Source: Cytophagales bacterium (lineage in GTDB: Bacteria > Bacteroidota > Bacteroidia > Cytophagales > Flammeovirgaceae). From it: 64,000 nt of DNA. The notes under the pieces were generated by a model. It was not told where the DNA came from and searched no databases. It was given only the letters and a program-made list of their open reading frames with translations. The stretch lies in the NCBI GenBank assembly GCA_025056215.1, contig JANWWC010000003.1, forward strand, positions 1-64,000. The letters are read 5' to 3'. The translations under genes and the position numbers were made by a program. Of the stretch, positions 44,919 to 55,471 are shown piece by piece; within the stretch, counting starts at the first letter, position 1, and every line of letters begins with the position of its first letter.

Positions 44919-45078
44919 AATCTCCTTTTTTTGTTTGAAGCTGGGTAGGCAATGAGGATTAAAAATATTTGTAGAATGACCATCCTTAGTTTTATTGAGT
45001 AAACAAAAGTTTTTCGACGAAGTTACCCAACAACCAAAAAACTCGCCTCGCAAAGGACTTTTTCGTAGAAGTGTTCAT

Positions 45079-47895
45079 TTATCGACTCATGTACATGTTG
45101 CGCTCCGAATACACTTTTAGAAAATACTCATCGCGCAAATTTTGAATAAAATGAATAGCTTCTCCTGTGGAACGCATTTCTGGACCAAGTTCTTTATTTA
45201 CACCTGGAAACTTATTGAAACTAAATACTGGAATCTTAATCGCGTACCCCTTTAATTCAGGCTTGAAGTGAAAATCTTTTACTTTATTTACGCCTAACAT
45301 TACTTTTGTAGCATAATTCACATAAGGTTCGTTATATGCTTTACAGATAAAAGGAACCGTTCTTGAGGCTCTTGGATTTGCTTCAATTACATAAACTACG
45401 TCATCTTTGATTGCAAATTGAATATTAATGAATCCGATAACATTCATTGCTTTTGCAATCTTATGGGTAATATCTCGGATTTGCTCCATCACCATAGCTC
45501 CGAGATTGTAAGGAGGAAGTACTGCATGCGAATCTCCCGAATGAATTCCCGCAGGCTCGATATGCTGCATAATTCCAATAATGTAAGAGTTTTCTCCATC
45601 TGAAATTGTATCAGACTCCGCTTCGATAGCACCATTTAAATAACGATCTAACAAAATTTGGTTTCCTGGCAATTCTTTTACGAGTTGATGAACATGGTCT
45701 TCTAATTCTTGCTCATTAATAACAATTTTCATTGACTGCCCTCCTAACACATAGCTAGGACGCACTAAAAGTGGAAAGCCTAATTCCTTAGACAATTCTA
45801 TTGCTTCATCTGCATTCGTAACTACTCCAAACGGAGGATAAGGAATTCCCAGTTCTTTGAGCAAATTAGAAAACCTTCCTCTGTCTTCTGCCAAATCGAG
45901 GGTATCAAAGTTAGAACCGATGAGTTTAATACCGTGTTTCTCGAGTTTTTCAGCAAGTTTGAGAGCTGTTTGTCCACCCAGTTGCACGATGACTCCTACA
46001 GGCTTTTCATGTTCGATGATATCGTAAATATGTTCCCAAAAAACAGGCTCAAAATATAGTTTATCAGAAATATCAAAATCTGTAGACACTGTCTCGGGAT
46101 TGCAATTTATCATAATGGTTTCGTATCCGCATTCTCTAGCGGCGAGTACTCCATGTACGCAAGAGTAATCGAACTCTATACCTTGACCGATGCGGTTGGG
46201 TCCTGAACCAAGCACTACAACCTTTTTTTTGTCAGACACAACAGATTCGTTCTCAACTTCAAAAGTGCTATAGTAGTAAGGTGTTTTGGCTTCAAATTCA
46301 GCAGCACACGTATCTACTAATTTCCATACGCGCTTAATTCCCATTTCAAGACGTTTAGAGCGAACTTCACTTTCTAAACGGCGCAACAAATGAGCTATTT
46401 GCCTATCTGCAAATCCTTTCTGTTTGGCAATTAGCATAAGTTCTTTGGGAAGGGTTTCAAGCGTATACTTTTCAAATTCTTTTTCAAGAAGCACAATCTC
46501 TTCAATTTGGGATAAGAACCACTTATCTATTTTAGTAAGTTTTTGAATAGTTTTAAGAGATATTCCTACGCGAAATGCGTCATGAATAGCAAAAATTCTA
46601 TCCCAGCTCGGATTTTCAAGTTTTTTAAGAATAATGTCGGGGTCGTTCATTTCTCTTCCGTCAGCACCTAATCCATTTCTGTTAATTTCAAGCGATTGAC
46701 ATGCTTTTTGAAGTGCTTCCTGAAATGTTCGTCCGATACCCATTGCTTCTCCTACCGACTTCATTTGGAGACCTAAACACGTATCAGCCCCTTTGAATTT
46801 TGAAAAGTTCCATCGAGGAATTTTTACAATCACATAGTCTAAAGCAGGCTCAAAACAAGCAGAAGTAGTTTTGGTAATCGCATTAGGAATCTCATGTAGA
46901 TAGTATCCTATTGCTAACTTTGCTGCTACTTTTGCAATAGGGTACCCTGTCGCTTTAGATGCCAGAGCTGAAGACCGAGAAACGCGCGGATTGATTTCAA
47001 CAGCAATAATCTCCTCTTCGTTGTCAGGATTTACTGCAAATTGCACATTACAACCTCCTGCAAACTGCCCAATAGAATTGATCATTTTGATTGCCATATT
47101 GCGCATTCGCTGGTAGCAGGTATCAGAAAGCGTCATAGCAGGAGCTACCGTGATGCTATCGCCCGTATGAATTCCCATAGGATCAAAGTTCTCTATAGAA
47201 CAAATAATAATGACATTGCCAGCACTATCGCGCAAAAGTTCCAATTCGTATTCCTTCCAACCCCTGATAGATTGCTCTATAAGTACTTCGTGAACGGGCG
47301 AGGCTGTCAACCCTCTATTGAGCATTTCCTCAAAATCTTCTTTGCGTTCTACGAATCCTCCTCCTGTCCCGCCCAAAGTAAAAGAAGGACGAATCACTAA
47401 AGGGAAGCCAATTTCTTGTGCGATTTCTTTTCCCTCAAGCATCGATTTAGCAATACGGCCCTTACAGACTCCCACCCCGATTTCGAGCATTTTGAGGCGA
47501 AAAAGTTCTCGGTCTTCAGTGGTTTTTATAGCGTTAAAATCTACACCGATAACATCAACACCGTACTCTTCCCATATTCCAAGTTCGTGGCATTCTAAAG
47601 CCAAATTAAGAGCTGTCTGCCCTCCCATGGTAGGAAGTACCGCATCAATTTTATGTTTTTCCAAAATGTGAATAATCGATTTTTTTTCTAATGGCATCAG
47701 GTAGATATTGTCTGCTGTCATAGGGTCGGTCATGATAGTAGCGGGGTTCGAATTGATAAGAATTACTTCGATTCCTTCTTCTCGCAAAGAGCGCGCTGCT
47801 TGGGAGCCGGAGTAGTCAAATTCGCAGGCTTGCCCAATAATAATCGGACCTGAACCTATGATAAGCACTGATTTAATTCTTCTGTTGCGTGGCAT
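45079..47895 (-). CDS. carB: Carbamoyl-phosphate synthase large subunit, without the MGS allosteric domain
   Basis: The 938-residue enzyme from ATG 47895 contains both ATP-grasp synthase halves. The first opens [22 protein letters not shown], with [15 protein letters not shown]; the second opens [20 protein letters not shown], with [14 protein letters not shown]. Between them is the helical oligomerisation domain. It makes carbamoyl phosphate for pyrimidines and arginine with ammonia delivered from CarA. E. coli CarB has 1073 residues; the missing part is the C-terminal methylglyoxal-synthase-like domain that binds UMP and ornithine. I recall shortened CarB as common in Bacteroidota, implying different feedback control. 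carA is not in the window. Confidence 0.96.
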   Translation of the reverse strand: MPRNRRIKSVLIIGSGPIIIGQACEFDYSGSQAARSLREEGIEVILINSNPATIMTDPMTADNIYLMPLEKKSIIHILEKHKIDAVLPTMGGQTALNLALECHELGIWEEYGVDVIGVDFNAIKTTEDRELFRLKMLEIGVGVCKGRIAKSMLEGKEIAQEIGFPLVIRPSFTLGGTGGGFVERKEDFEEMLNRGLTASPVHEVLIEQSIRGWKEYELELLRDSAGNVIIICSIENFDPMGIHTGDSITVAPAMTLSDTCYQRMRNMAIKMINSIGQFAGGCNVQFAVNPDNEEEIIAVEINPRVSRSSALASKATGYPIAKVAAKLAIGYYLHEIPNAITKTTSACFEPALDYVIVKIPRWNFSKFKGADTCLGLQMKSVGEAMGIGRTFQEALQKACQSLEINRNGLGADGREMNDPDIILKKLENPSWDRIFAIHDAFRVGISLKTIQKLTKIDKWFLSQIEEIVLLEKEFEKYTLETLPKELMLIAKQKGFADRQIAHLLRRLESEVRSKRLEMGIKRVWKLVDTCAAEFEAKTPYYYSTFEVENESVVSDKKKVVVLGSGPNRIGQGIEFDYSCVHGVLAARECGYETIMINCNPETVSTDFDISDKLYFEPVFWEHIYDIIEHEKPVGVIVQLGGQTALKLAEKLEKHGIKLIGSNFDTLDLAEDRGRFSNLLKELGIPYPPFGVVTNADEAIELSKELGFPLLVRPSYVLGGQSMKIVINEQELEDHVHQLVKELPGNQILLDRYLNGAIEAESDTISDGENSYIIGIMQHIEPAGIHSGDSHAVLPPYNLGAMVMEQIRDITHKIAKAMNVIGFINIQFAIKDDVVYVIEANPRASRTVPFICKAYNEPYVNYATKVMLGVNKVKDFHFKPELKGYAIKIPVFSFNKFPGVNKELGPEMRSTGEAIHFIQNLRDEYFLKVYSERNMYMSR

Positions 47896-48368
47896 GTTTA
47901 GTTGGATTGTTTCATCTCAAAAATTAAACTGCAAAATTGCGCAAAGTTATATTTTTTTCGCTTGTGCGAAATATAAATCCCCAAAACACTCTGCCAAAAA
48001 TAATTCTCTATCCTTAAAAGGAAATTTCTGTATTTTAGTACATCAATTGTGCAACATGTACCTGCTAAAGATTGAAAAAAGTATAAAAAATTGCATACTA
48101 TAGCCGAAGATGGATAATGTAGAAGTCGACGTGAGCATTCTTAAACTAACATTTTGCTTTCTCATCTTTTAAAATTGCTGAAAGGCTGGAGCAAGTCTCA
48201 AAAATAAATGAAAATAAGCTCTAGGAAAAAATGAGATTATCTCGCGAAGAGCTGGAGCAAGTCTCAAAAATAAATGAAAATAAGCTCCTTATCGATTTTC
48301 AAAAGCAACCGTTATTGATAAAAGCGCAAAGTCAGCTTATTAGAAAAAAATGAGAACGAAAAAATATT
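47896..48368. other. 473-bp gene-poor stretch upstream of carB with a 37-bp direct repeat
   Basis: Next to carB there is a -7-type element (minus strand TAACTTTG, 47949-47942), about 47 bases before its ATG. Between 48185 and 48287 are two identical 37-base repeats. A 40-codon plus-strand frame, 48231-48353, begins MRLSREELEQVSKINENK and covers the second repeat; the first repeat reads in the same frame but is closed by TAG. I recognise no RNA gene or mobile element. It may be debris of a duplicated coiled-coil gene. Confidence 0.5.
48185..48287 (+). repeat. Two identical 37-bp direct repeats at 66-bp spacing
   Basis: Copies at 48185-48221 and 48251-48287 are identical, starting gctggagcaagtctcaaaaa and ending gaaaataagctc. 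The 66-bp period is a multiple of three, and both copies read LEQVSKINENKL in the same plus-strand frame. A degenerate echo of the following spacer (tagaaaaaaatgaga) lies at 48341-48354. Confidence 0.9.
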
Positions 48369-48881
48369 TCAGCATAAAATGAACTTTTGCACTGCATCGT
48401 ACAAATTTCTTGCATAAAATTCTACCTGAAGATTTTCAGGATTCTCTCCTACTAATATTGAGCGAATTCCCAACCTTTGAGCAGGAATCAAGTCTCGTTC
48501 TCGGTCCCCTATCATCCAGGAGTGCTCAACTTGAATATTAAATTTTGCGATTGCCTTTTCGAACAACAAAGAGCCTGGCTTTGATGAAAAATTAGCAGAT
48601 ACAGAATGATGATAAGGGCTGTAATAAAAAGCATCTATCGCATACTCGTAGTACTCTTGCATAAGGCGGTGAATTAGAGCTACATCTTGATGCGTATAGA
48701 TTCCTTTTTCAATTCCGGACTGATTCGTAATTACTACGACCTTAAAACCCGCTCTTTTGAGAAGCCAAAGCGCTTCTTTTGAGTTTTCAATGAAAAATAG
48801 TTCCTCAGGGCGATAAGTGTAGTTCGGATTATCTAAGTTGAGCACTCCATCTCGATCTAAGAAAACGCATTTGTGAGGCAT
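48369..48881 (-). CDS. HAD-IIIA phosphatase, GmhB-like, lacking the zinc ligands
   Basis: From ATG 48881 the protein has 170 residues; an ATG at 48896 would add five and overlap the sigma-factor gene. HAD motif I is FLDRDGVLN with D9 and D11, motif II is VVVITNQSGIEKG, and the later acidic motif is WMIGDRERDLIPAQRLGI. This is the histidinol/heptose-bisphosphate phosphatase subfamily (GmhB), which makes ADP-heptose precursors. GmhB normally carries a CPxH...CxCRKP zinc site; here the segment reads YYSPYHHSVS then NFSSKPGSLL, so the Cys/His ligands are gone. Substrate is therefore uncertain. It is translationally coupled to the sigma gene. Confidence 0.85.
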   Translation of the reverse strand: MPHKCVFLDRDGVLNLDNPNYTYRPEELFFIENSKEALWLLKRAGFKVVVITNQSGIEKGIYTHQDVALIHRLMQEYYEYAIDAFYYSPYHHSVSANFSSKPGSLLFEKAIAKFNIQVEHSWMIGDRERDLIPAQRLGIRSILVGENPENLQVEFYARNLYDAVQKFILC

Positions 48882-48883
48882 AA

Positions 48884-49459
48884 TTATTCTAACCATTTTT
48901 CATTTCTCACGTGTCCTCTGAGCTTTTCACGCAGTTCTTTCAATGCTAATCCTATTTGATAGTGGACTGTTCTAACAGGAATTTCAAGAGTTTCTGCAAT
49001 TTCTTTATAGGTCATATCAGCATATCGGCTCATTTTAAAAATTTCTCGAGAACTATCTGGCAACGACTCAATTGCTTCCTCGATTTTGGTTTGCAGATTC
49101 CGAAAAAAGAAATTATCCTCTGTTTCTTCTTTGTAAAGAACCATTTCTTTGGCTACACGTCGTTGATAGTTTTGCTCGAATTTTTTTCTTTTTAAAAAAT
49201 TAAGTGTGTGGTTTCGCGATGCTCGATAAAGGTAAGATTTTAAGGAGCCTGTAATCTGAATTTGTTCGCGCTTCGCCCAAAAATTAGCAAATACATCTTG
49301 AGTAAGCTCTTCAGCGTACTCTTTTTCTTTTACCATGCTGTAAATAAGCTGAAACATCGGCTTATAAAGCCATTTTACTAAATATTCAAACGCTTGACTA
49401 TCTCCATTTTTAATGCGTTTGAAAAGTTCTTCGTCGGTGATAGGCTGAAGAGTTTCCAA
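48884..49459 (-). CDS. ECF-family RNA polymerase sigma-70 factor
   Basis: The 191-residue protein appears to start at TTG 49459. An in-frame stop lies just upstream, and the next internal Met is well inside domain 2. Region 2 is seen as DSQAFEYLVKWLYKPMFQLI and EELTQDVFANFWAKREQI; region 4 as SLPDSSREIFKMSRYADMTY and KEIAETLEIPVRTVHYQIGL. It belongs to the Bacteroidota ECF group that often pairs with FecR-type anti-sigma genes, but none is adjacent. The next gene is the HAD phosphatase. Targets unknown. Confidence 0.92.
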   Translation of the reverse strand: METLQPITDEELFKRIKNGDSQAFEYLVKWLYKPMFQLIYSMVKEKEYAEELTQDVFANFWAKREQIQITGSLKSYLYRASRNHTLNFLKRKKFEQNYQRRVAKEMVLYKEETEDNFFFRNLQTKIEEAIESLPDSSREIFKMSRYADMTYKEIAETLEIPVRTVHYQIGLALKELREKLRGHVRNEKWLE

Positions 49460-49478
49460 AGGTACTTTCTTTTATATG

Positions 49479-49486
49479 CAAAAATA
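49479..49486 (-). promoter_or_regulatory. -7 promoter element TATTTTTG of the sigma-factor gene
   Basis: Plus-strand caaaaata gives an exact TAnnTTTG match on the minus strand, 20 bases before the TTG start. This implies a very short leader. Confidence 0.4.
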
Positions 49487-49495
49487 GTAAAAAAA

Positions 49496-51073
49496 TTAAA
49501 ACTTAAAGCGCAAAAATCCCCCACTCGCCGATAGAGTACTCCCTGTGCCTAAATCAACAATATAAGTGATAAGGTCGCGCGTAGCAATACCTGCTTCATA
49601 AAACCCTTTGCGACTTAGATAAGTAAATCCCGCAGGAAAATTAATTTTATCTCCGTTATTTCCTCCAAAATTTGCCCCTGCAGAAATGCGAAACATTTTG
49701 AATGGACGAACGTCCAATCCAATTCCGTAAAGAGTACGAGTCAAATTTCCTGCTACATTGTTTCTTGGAATTATTAGATCGATTCCTGCATGAATTGTTT
49801 TATAATACTCATAGCTGGCGCCCACGCGAAACGTACTAGGAAGTTCTATAACTTCTCTCGAAACTCCTCCTGTCCATTTCAAAGGAGATTTATCCCCTGC
49901 AAATTGCAAAGCACCTTGGTCTGCTCCAAAAAAATTATAGTTATTGAAGCCTGTTCCTTGAAATTCTATTAGTTTTCCATCTGTTACTTGCACCAAGTTT
50001 CCTTCCCAAACAATTTTCCCAAAGTTGGTAAGAGCAGCACCTATGTACAAATTTCGTTTGACAATAGCAGTAAATCCGAAATCAAATCCGAATCCACGTC
50101 CGACAGGCTTAGGAAATAAAAAACGCTCAAAAAGGTTGGTAGAAGGAACACGCAATTTAGGGGCTGTAGCTCTTCCATCAGAAGCTTCTTCCAAACTAAA
50201 TCCATACGACTGAGAAATTGACAACGAATTACGAGTAAGTCGGTTATTTTCTGCTGCTAAATCAATGTAGACAATTCCACTTAAATAGCGAAAACCTACG
50301 CCGCCGAGCAAAGTAAAATTGTAAGAACTTATCAGAGGCAAACCGTAACTTATGTTATATTCTCTAAACCAAGAACAAGAAATGCGAGAGTTGTTGAGAA
50401 TTTCTCCGTAACGTTTTGCTTGAGCAGAGTCCAAAAAACTACCGCGAAACACTGCTACTTGGTCTTCTTCTGAGAGTCCGTTGACTGCATAAAAATTATC
50501 TTTAGCATCTGGATTCCTAGGATTTTGAAGATAGTTAAATCGGTCCCCGCGCTGCACATAAGGGAAATAAGGCGCATTGCTGCCCAAGAATGCAATTTCT
50601 GAAGCCGTTCGATTCAAGCGCAAGTATAACCGAATACCATCTTGCAAACTGAAAGCAAAACTACCCAAACGGCGCTTGGGCAATCGAATGCTAAAACCTA
50701 ATAGCATCAAATCTGCATTTAACGAATTGTCCTTCTCAGCAAATCTTTGAGATGCTTGTGTTTTTTCAGAATAATTGAATTGTTGCCTACTCGCTTTTCC
50801 GAACACAACGCCTAAAATATCTCTTCTTGAAAGAGCACCAGAATAAAACGAGAGAGAGCTTTCTAACACGCTAGCTGTTATTTTAGGATCCCGAAAACTT
50901 TTTGTAAAGCCTAAGTTTGCAGGATTGATACCAATGCATTGATAATCTGTAACAAAAGTAGTAGCTATTCCTCCTCTTCCCGTCGCCGAAAAAGCGCTGC
51001 GCTCTGCTTGGGCTAATATGCTATGATGAATAAGTAAGCACAAAAATTGTAAAATCCAACGTACTAAAACCAT
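49496..51073 (-). CDS. DUF5723-type outer-membrane beta-barrel protein
   Basis: From ATG 51073 (TTG 51097 rejected) the product has 525 residues with signal peptide ending SILAQ. The mature start FSATGRGGIATTFVTDYQCI then INPANLGF resembles the PorV/FadL-like barrel families of Bacteroidota. Alternating strands (YNFTLLGGVGFRYLSGIVYI, GFDFGFTAIVKRNLYIGAAL, IGLDVRPFKMFRISAGANFG) continue to a C-terminal Phe (GGFLRFKF), typical of outer-membrane insertion. It is probably a membrane barrel of the DUF5723 family; no function is known. It lies immediately upstream of the ECF sigma gene in the same direction (36 bases). Confidence 0.8.
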   Translation of the reverse strand: MVLVRWILQFLCLLIHHSILAQAERSAFSATGRGGIATTFVTDYQCIGINPANLGFTKSFRDPKITASVLESSLSFYSGALSRRDILGVVFGKASRQQFNYSEKTQASQRFAEKDNSLNADLMLLGFSIRLPKRRLGSFAFSLQDGIRLYLRLNRTASEIAFLGSNAPYFPYVQRGDRFNYLQNPRNPDAKDNFYAVNGLSEEDQVAVFRGSFLDSAQAKRYGEILNNSRISCSWFREYNISYGLPLISSYNFTLLGGVGFRYLSGIVYIDLAAENNRLTRNSLSISQSYGFSLEEASDGRATAPKLRVPSTNLFERFLFPKPVGRGFGFDFGFTAIVKRNLYIGAALTNFGKIVWEGNLVQVTDGKLIEFQGTGFNNYNFFGADQGALQFAGDKSPLKWTGGVSREVIELPSTFRVGASYEYYKTIHAGIDLIIPRNNVAGNLTRTLYGIGLDVRPFKMFRISAGANFGGNNGDKINFPAGFTYLSRKGFYEAGIATRDLITYIVDLGTGSTLSASGGFLRFKF

Positions 51074-51141
51074 CGTTTTCACTGATTTAAATACCAAGTA
51101 AAAGTATTCGTCGTTTTTTTACAAAAAATTCCTAATTTTCA

Positions 51142-51149
51142 CAAAAATA
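51142..51149 (-). promoter_or_regulatory. -7 promoter element TATTTTTG of the DUF5723 gene
   Basis: Plus-strand caaaaata gives an exact TAnnTTTG match, 69 bases before ATG 51073. No TTTG partner at normal spacing was identified. Confidence 0.35.
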
Positions 51150-51204
51150 ATTTATAGCTTCGCATCAAAAGTTACAAGCCTATTTTAGCTTTTTGAGAAG
51201 GATC

Positions 51205-52002
51205 ATGAAATTATTAGGGATTATTTGGGATGTAAGTCCAGAAATCTTTTCGATAGGAAACTTCGCTATACGTTGGTATGGGCTCCTTTTTGCTTTAGGG
51301 TTTTTAGTAGGGCAAAATATGATGATGCGCTTTTACAAATGGGAAGGTAAAAATGAAAAAGATGTAGAAGTACTTACGCTGTATATGGTAATCGCTACAG
51401 TAGTAGGTGCTCGCTTAGGTCACTGTCTTTTTTATCAACCCGATATTTATTTAGCAGACCCTATTCAAATTTTGTATATCTGGGAAGGCGGGCTTGCAAG
51501 CCATGGAGCAGCTATCGGAATCATGATTGCTATTTGGCTTTATACTAAAAAATTTCCTGATCAACCTTATTTGTGGCTTTTTGACAGACTTGTAATTCCA
51601 GTCGCTTTAGGGGGTTGTTTCATCAGAATAGGAAACCTAATGAACTCTGAGATTGTTGGAAAACCAACTGATTTACCATGGGGATTTATTTTTGTAAGAA
51701 ATCAAGAAAATTTTCCACGCCACCCAGCTCAACTCTATGAAGCTATATTTTACTTTTTCACTTTTTTATTTCTGCGCGCTTACTACATAAAATACAAAGA
51801 AAAAACTCCGCAAGGTAAAATCTTTGGAATGTTCTTCGTGCTCGTATTCGGATTCCGTTTCTTAGTAGAATTCCTTAAAAAAGAACAAGTAGATTTTGAA
51901 CAAAGCATGTTGCTCAATATGGGACAACTTTTGAGTCTTCCTTTTATCGGATTAGGAATTTGGCTTTTGCGAAGAGCTAAAAAATCTGTTCAGAGTTCAT
52001 AA
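51205..52002 (+). CDS. lgt: Prolipoprotein diacylglyceryl transferase
   Basis: From ATG 51205 (TTG 51193 rejected) the enzyme has 265 residues and about seven transmembrane helices. The Lgt signature is clear as RIGNLMNSEIVGKPTDLPWG, with the essential His in EGGLASHGAAIG and the HPAQLYEAIFYF block. The N-terminal IRWYGLLFALGFLVG is also typical. It moves diacylglycerol from phosphatidylglycerol to the lipobox cysteine of prolipoproteins, which include the YceI and GDSL proteins of this window. It is followed after 78 bases by ruvB, which has its own -7 element. Confidence 0.97.
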   Translation: MKLLGIIWDVSPEIFSIGNFAIRWYGLLFALGFLVGQNMMMRFYKWEGKNEKDVEVLTLYMVIATVVGARLGHCLFYQPDIYLADPIQILYIWEGGLASHGAAIGIMIAIWLYTKKFPDQPYLWLFDRLVIPVALGGCFIRIGNLMNSEIVGKPTDLPWGFIFVRNQENFPRHPAQLYEAIFYFFTFLFLRAYYIKYKEKTPQGKIFGMFFVLVFGFRFLVEFLKKEQVDFEQSMLLNMGQLLSLPFIGLGIWLLRRAKKSVQSS

Positions 52003-52054
52003 AAAAGATCAAGAAACTACCTTGAATAAATCTGTTTAGTTTATTTTTTTATCA

Positions 52055-52062
52055 TAACTTTG
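52055..52062 (+). promoter_or_regulatory. -7 promoter element TAACTTTG before ruvB
   Basis: An exact TAnnTTTG match 19 bases before the ruvB ATG, implying a short leader. It would drive ruvB and the three coupled envelope genes behind it. Confidence 0.45.
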
Positions 52063-52080
52063 AGAGAATTTTGAAAGGCT

Positions 52081-53127
52081 ATGCGCGGAGATTATCTTAA
52101 CCCTCATAAAGAAAGGTTCTCAGAAAAAGATAAAGAAATTGAAAACTCTCTTCGTCCATTGTCTTTCAAAGATTTTACTGGACAAAAAAGCATTGTAGAA
52201 AACCTACAAATCTTTACTAAAGCAGCACTACAGCGCGGAGAAGCGCTCGATCACGTTTTACTACATGGTCCTCCGGGGCTTGGAAAAACTACCTTAGCCA
52301 ACATTATTGCTCACGAAATGAGAGCAAACATCAAAACTACATCAGGTCCAGTACTCGAAAAACCAAGCGACCTGGCAGGAATGCTTACCAACCTAGAAGA
52401 GAAAGATATACTTTTTATAGATGAAATTCACCGATTAAATCCTGTAGTAGAAGAGTATTTATACTCTGCTATGGAAGATTTTAGAATCGATATTGTACTA
52501 GACTCAGGACCTAACGCACGTACCATCCAAATCGGTCTTAATCCCTTTACGCTGATTGGCGCTACTACCCGAAGCGGATTGCTCACAGCACCCTTGCGCG
52601 CGCGATTTAGCATTAATTGTCGATTAGAATACTACGATGCTGAACTTCTCACAAAAATCGTTATGCGCTCTGCTGCTATCTTGCAAACGCCTATTGAGCC
52701 AGAAGCTGCCTATGAAATCGCACGAAGAAGCAGAGGAACTCCTCGCATTGCGAATAATCTTTTGAGAAGAACCCGCGATTTTGCTCAAATCAAAGGCGAT
52801 GGTACAATCACACTCGCTATTGCGCAAACTGCCCTCAATGCTCTTCATGTAGACCAAGACGGACTCGACGAAATGGACAATCGCATTCTAACTACCATTG
52901 TGCAAAAATTCAAGGGAGGACCCGTAGGAATTAGTACTATAGCAACAGCTGTAGGAGAAGAAGTCGAAACTCTTGAAGAAGTCTATGAGCCTTTTTTAAT
53001 TCAAGAAGGATACATTCAAAGAACTAACCGAGGCAGAGAAGCCACTTTAAAAGCATATCATCATTTGAAAATTACACCTCCTTCTAATTTGTTTCAGAAC
53101 TCTCAGCCAAGTTTGTTCGATGAATAA
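52081..53127 (+). CDS. ruvB: Holliday junction branch-migration ATPase RuvB
   Basis: The 348-residue AAA+ protein from ATG 52081 has Walker [16 protein letters not shown], Walker [20 protein letters not shown], sensor 1 [20 protein letters not shown] and the C-terminal winged helix ([20 protein letters not shown]). It forms hexamers that drive RuvA-bound Holliday junctions during recombination repair. ruvA and ruvC are not in the window. Its last 8 bases overlap the possible ATG (53120) of the next gene, an envelope PD40 protein. DNA repair and envelope genes thus share one transcript, which is unusual in functional terms. Confidence 0.98.
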   Translation: MRGDYLNPHKERFSEKDKEIENSLRPLSFKDFTGQKSIVENLQIFTKAALQRGEALDHVLLHGPPGLGKTTLANIIAHEMRANIKTTSGPVLEKPSDLAGMLTNLEEKDILFIDEIHRLNPVVEEYLYSAMEDFRIDIVLDSGPNARTIQIGLNPFTLIGATTRSGLLTAPLRARFSINCRLEYYDAELLTKIVMRSAAILQTPIEPEAAYEIARRSRGTPRIANNLLRRTRDFAQIKGDGTITLAIAQTALNALHVDQDGLDEMDNRILTTIVQKFKGGPVGISTIATAVGEEVETLEEVYEPFLIQEGYIQRTNRGREATLKAYHHLKITPPSNLFQNSQPSLFDE

Positions 53128-55471
53128 AGCTTCTTTCTTAAAGAAACCATGCAATAACCAACAAAAAATTTGCGTTATCTACCAAAGTAGAACTTACGGA
53201 TATAAAGTGAAATACATTCTTATAACTCTTTTATGTCTGAGAACTTTATTGCTATGGGGTCAAATTGAGAATCTCATGGCAAAAGCTGATAAATTCTTTG
53301 AAAATAAAGATTATCGGAATGCATTGCCTCTTTATCAAAAATTAGAAATCACTCGCTTAGAAGATGCTCTGTTGCACTACAAAATCGGAATTTGCTACTT
53401 TCACGCTGAATACGCTCGAAGAAAAGCAATTCCTCACTTTCAATTTTGTATCAAACATAAAAATACAGCTCCTATCCCTCCCGAAGTGCATTACTATTTA
53501 GCGAGAACATATCATTTGCAAGATATGTTTGTGGAAGCTATCCAAGAATACGAAGAATATGTTCATCTAACTAAAAATACAGATAAGCCGCTTTTTACAG
53601 ATGCACTTCTTCAAATTGAACGTTGCAAAGTTGCCATCGAACAAATGAAGCCCTCTTTTCCTAAGAGTGCAACCACAGAAGTAATGAATTTTCCTATTAA
53701 TACTTCTTATGACGATTACGCTCCTCAAGTTACTAGCAAAGCTCACATGATGGTATTTGCCTCCAACCGTTTGGCAAATGCTACCAATCTGATTTATGGA
53801 GATGAGTATCCTTTTTTACCAGATAATTTAGTAAACAAACAAACTGATGTATTTGTAAGCTTTCGCAAAGGAGTAGTATGGCAATTTCCTTTTCCTCAAG
53901 GTCTTAACAAACATAAAAGTTCGATTAGCACCGTTTCTCTCAATAGCGATGGCACACAACTTTTGCTGTGCATCGGAAACAGTATTGAAAAAGGAGCACT
54001 TTATATTTCTCGATTTAAAGCAGGAAAATGGACAGAACCCAAACCTCTCAAAATGGGAGATAACTACTATGTTTTTGGAGCCTCTTTCGCTTACGGAGGC
54101 AGCAAAATTATTTATTCGAGCAACAAGCCCGGCGGATATGGAGGTTATGATATCTATATTGCCGATATTGATGAAAAAGGAAATCTTACCAATCACCAAA
54201 ACATGGGTGGAAAAATCAATAGCGAATACGACGAAGTAACGCCTTTTTGGATGCCTAGCAACAAACTTTTTTTCAGTTCGAACGGACTTAACAGCGTTGG
54301 AGGATTCGATATTTTTAGTAGTGAATTCGGAAAAGGAGAATGGAATAGCCCTGTTTCATTAGGAATTCCTATCAACAGTGGTAGTGATGAATTGTTTTAT
54401 ACGAGTTACTCCAACGGAAAATACGCCTATTTTTCTACTAATCGCGAATCTGATACGCAATCTAAAGGAGGATGGGACATCATGAGCGCTTTCCGACCTG
54501 AATCGCCTACACCTTTTGCCATGGTGAGAGGAGTTATTAAAGCTACCAAAAACGGAAAAATGATTCCTGTAAAGCTTTCTGTGTACGATGTGCCCGACAA
54601 TATTCCTCAAAAGTACATTTACAATCCTGACACAAATGGAAAATACTTTATGATATTGCCTCACAACAAAAGTTATAAAATTAAAATAGAATATGGAGTT
54701 AATTTATATCACACAGTGCAAATTGAAATTCCTAAAGAAACTCATAACTACGAAATCAATCAAGAAATTCTTGTAAACGATATTACTCTTCTGGGAAATG
54801 TAGTCGGTGAAAATAGCAGAGTAGAAAAATCAGAATTCAAAATCTCTAAAAGAATGCAATCAGATACTTTCCAAACTGACATTCGATACGATGCTCTTGT
54901 ACTGCTCATGGAACGGATCGTAGATGCCGCTGATATGGAAGGACTTACCCAAATCGATCATCTCGAAAAATTAGCCCAACAAACCATCATGCGCGAAAAA
55001 CAAAAAGAATATAGCCCTGATGATTTTTATACGCCTTTAATCGACCTCGTAGAAGAAGCCATTGCCAAAGGAGACGCCAAGCAACTCTTAGAACTCGACA
55101 AGCCTCGCACTGCAGATGCTAAATCAGTTTCTTTGCACTATAAAACATCCTCTAAAGGAAAGCATCTTATTTTATCTTATCCTCTTTCTTTTAAAAGAAA
55201 TTACAGTGGATTAGAAAACGGACAACAACAAGAAATCGCTGCTATTGCAGCCTTTTTGCAACAAAATACTAAAATTAAAGTAGAACTGTGTTGGTTTTTC
55301 GATGCTGTCTCACCTGAAGATCAAATTCTTTCAAAAATTGAATTTATCAAAGACATTTTTAAAGAAAAACAAATTCCCGAAAGCCGCATCCACATTGTAA
55401 AAAACGACATAAATGCCTATCCTAATAGTCCTTACATCAATGTAGAATTACGCTTATTTGAACATGAATAA
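53120..55471 (+). CDS. TPR - PD40 propeller envelope protein with a degenerate OmpA-like C-terminal domain
   Basis: From ATG 53120 the product has 783 residues. A GTG at 53207 gives a cleaner signal peptide ([18 protein letters not shown]) and may be the true start. TPR units ([35 protein letters not shown]) come first. PD40 blades follow ([49 protein letters not shown]), then a regulatory-like beta domain. The last 90 residues match OmpA in pattern ([40 protein letters not shown]), but HTD and SxxRA are absent, so peptidoglycan binding is doubtful. Its stop overlaps the start of a YfiR-like gene, showing coupled translation. It is a paralogue of 41929-43974 and 57920-59845. Confidence 0.85.
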   Translation: MNKASFLKKPCNNQQKICVIYQSRTYGYKVKYILITLLCLRTLLLWGQIENLMAKADKFFENKDYRNALPLYQKLEITRLEDALLHYKIGICYFHAEYARRKAIPHFQFCIKHKNTAPIPPEVHYYLARTYHLQDMFVEAIQEYEEYVHLTKNTDKPLFTDALLQIERCKVAIEQMKPSFPKSATTEVMNFPINTSYDDYAPQVTSKAHMMVFASNRLANATNLIYGDEYPFLPDNLVNKQTDVFVSFRKGVVWQFPFPQGLNKHKSSISTVSLNSDGTQLLLCIGNSIEKGALYISRFKAGKWTEPKPLKMGDNYYVFGASFAYGGSKIIYSSNKPGGYGGYDIYIADIDEKGNLTNHQNMGGKINSEYDEVTPFWMPSNKLFFSSNGLNSVGGFDIFSSEFGKGEWNSPVSLGIPINSGSDELFYTSYSNGKYAYFSTNRESDTQSKGGWDIMSAFRPESPTPFAMVRGVIKATKNGKMIPVKLSVYDVPDNIPQKYIYNPDTNGKYFMILPHNKSYKIKIEYGVNLYHTVQIEIPKETHNYEINQEILVNDITLLGNVVGENSRVEKSEFKISKRMQSDTFQTDIRYDALVLLMERIVDAADMEGLTQIDHLEKLAQQTIMREKQKEYSPDDFYTPLIDLVEEAIAKGDAKQLLELDKPRTADAKSVSLHYKTSSKGKHLILSYPLSFKRNYSGLENGQQQEIAAIAAFLQQNTKIKVELCWFFDAVSPEDQILSKIEFIKDIFKEKQIPESRIHIVKNDINAYPNSPYINVELRLFEHE

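Noticed and set aside
48185-48287. Direct repeats as a CRISPR array
   Set aside because: There are only two copies, the spacing reads as coding sequence in the same frame, there are no further units and no cas genes are nearby.
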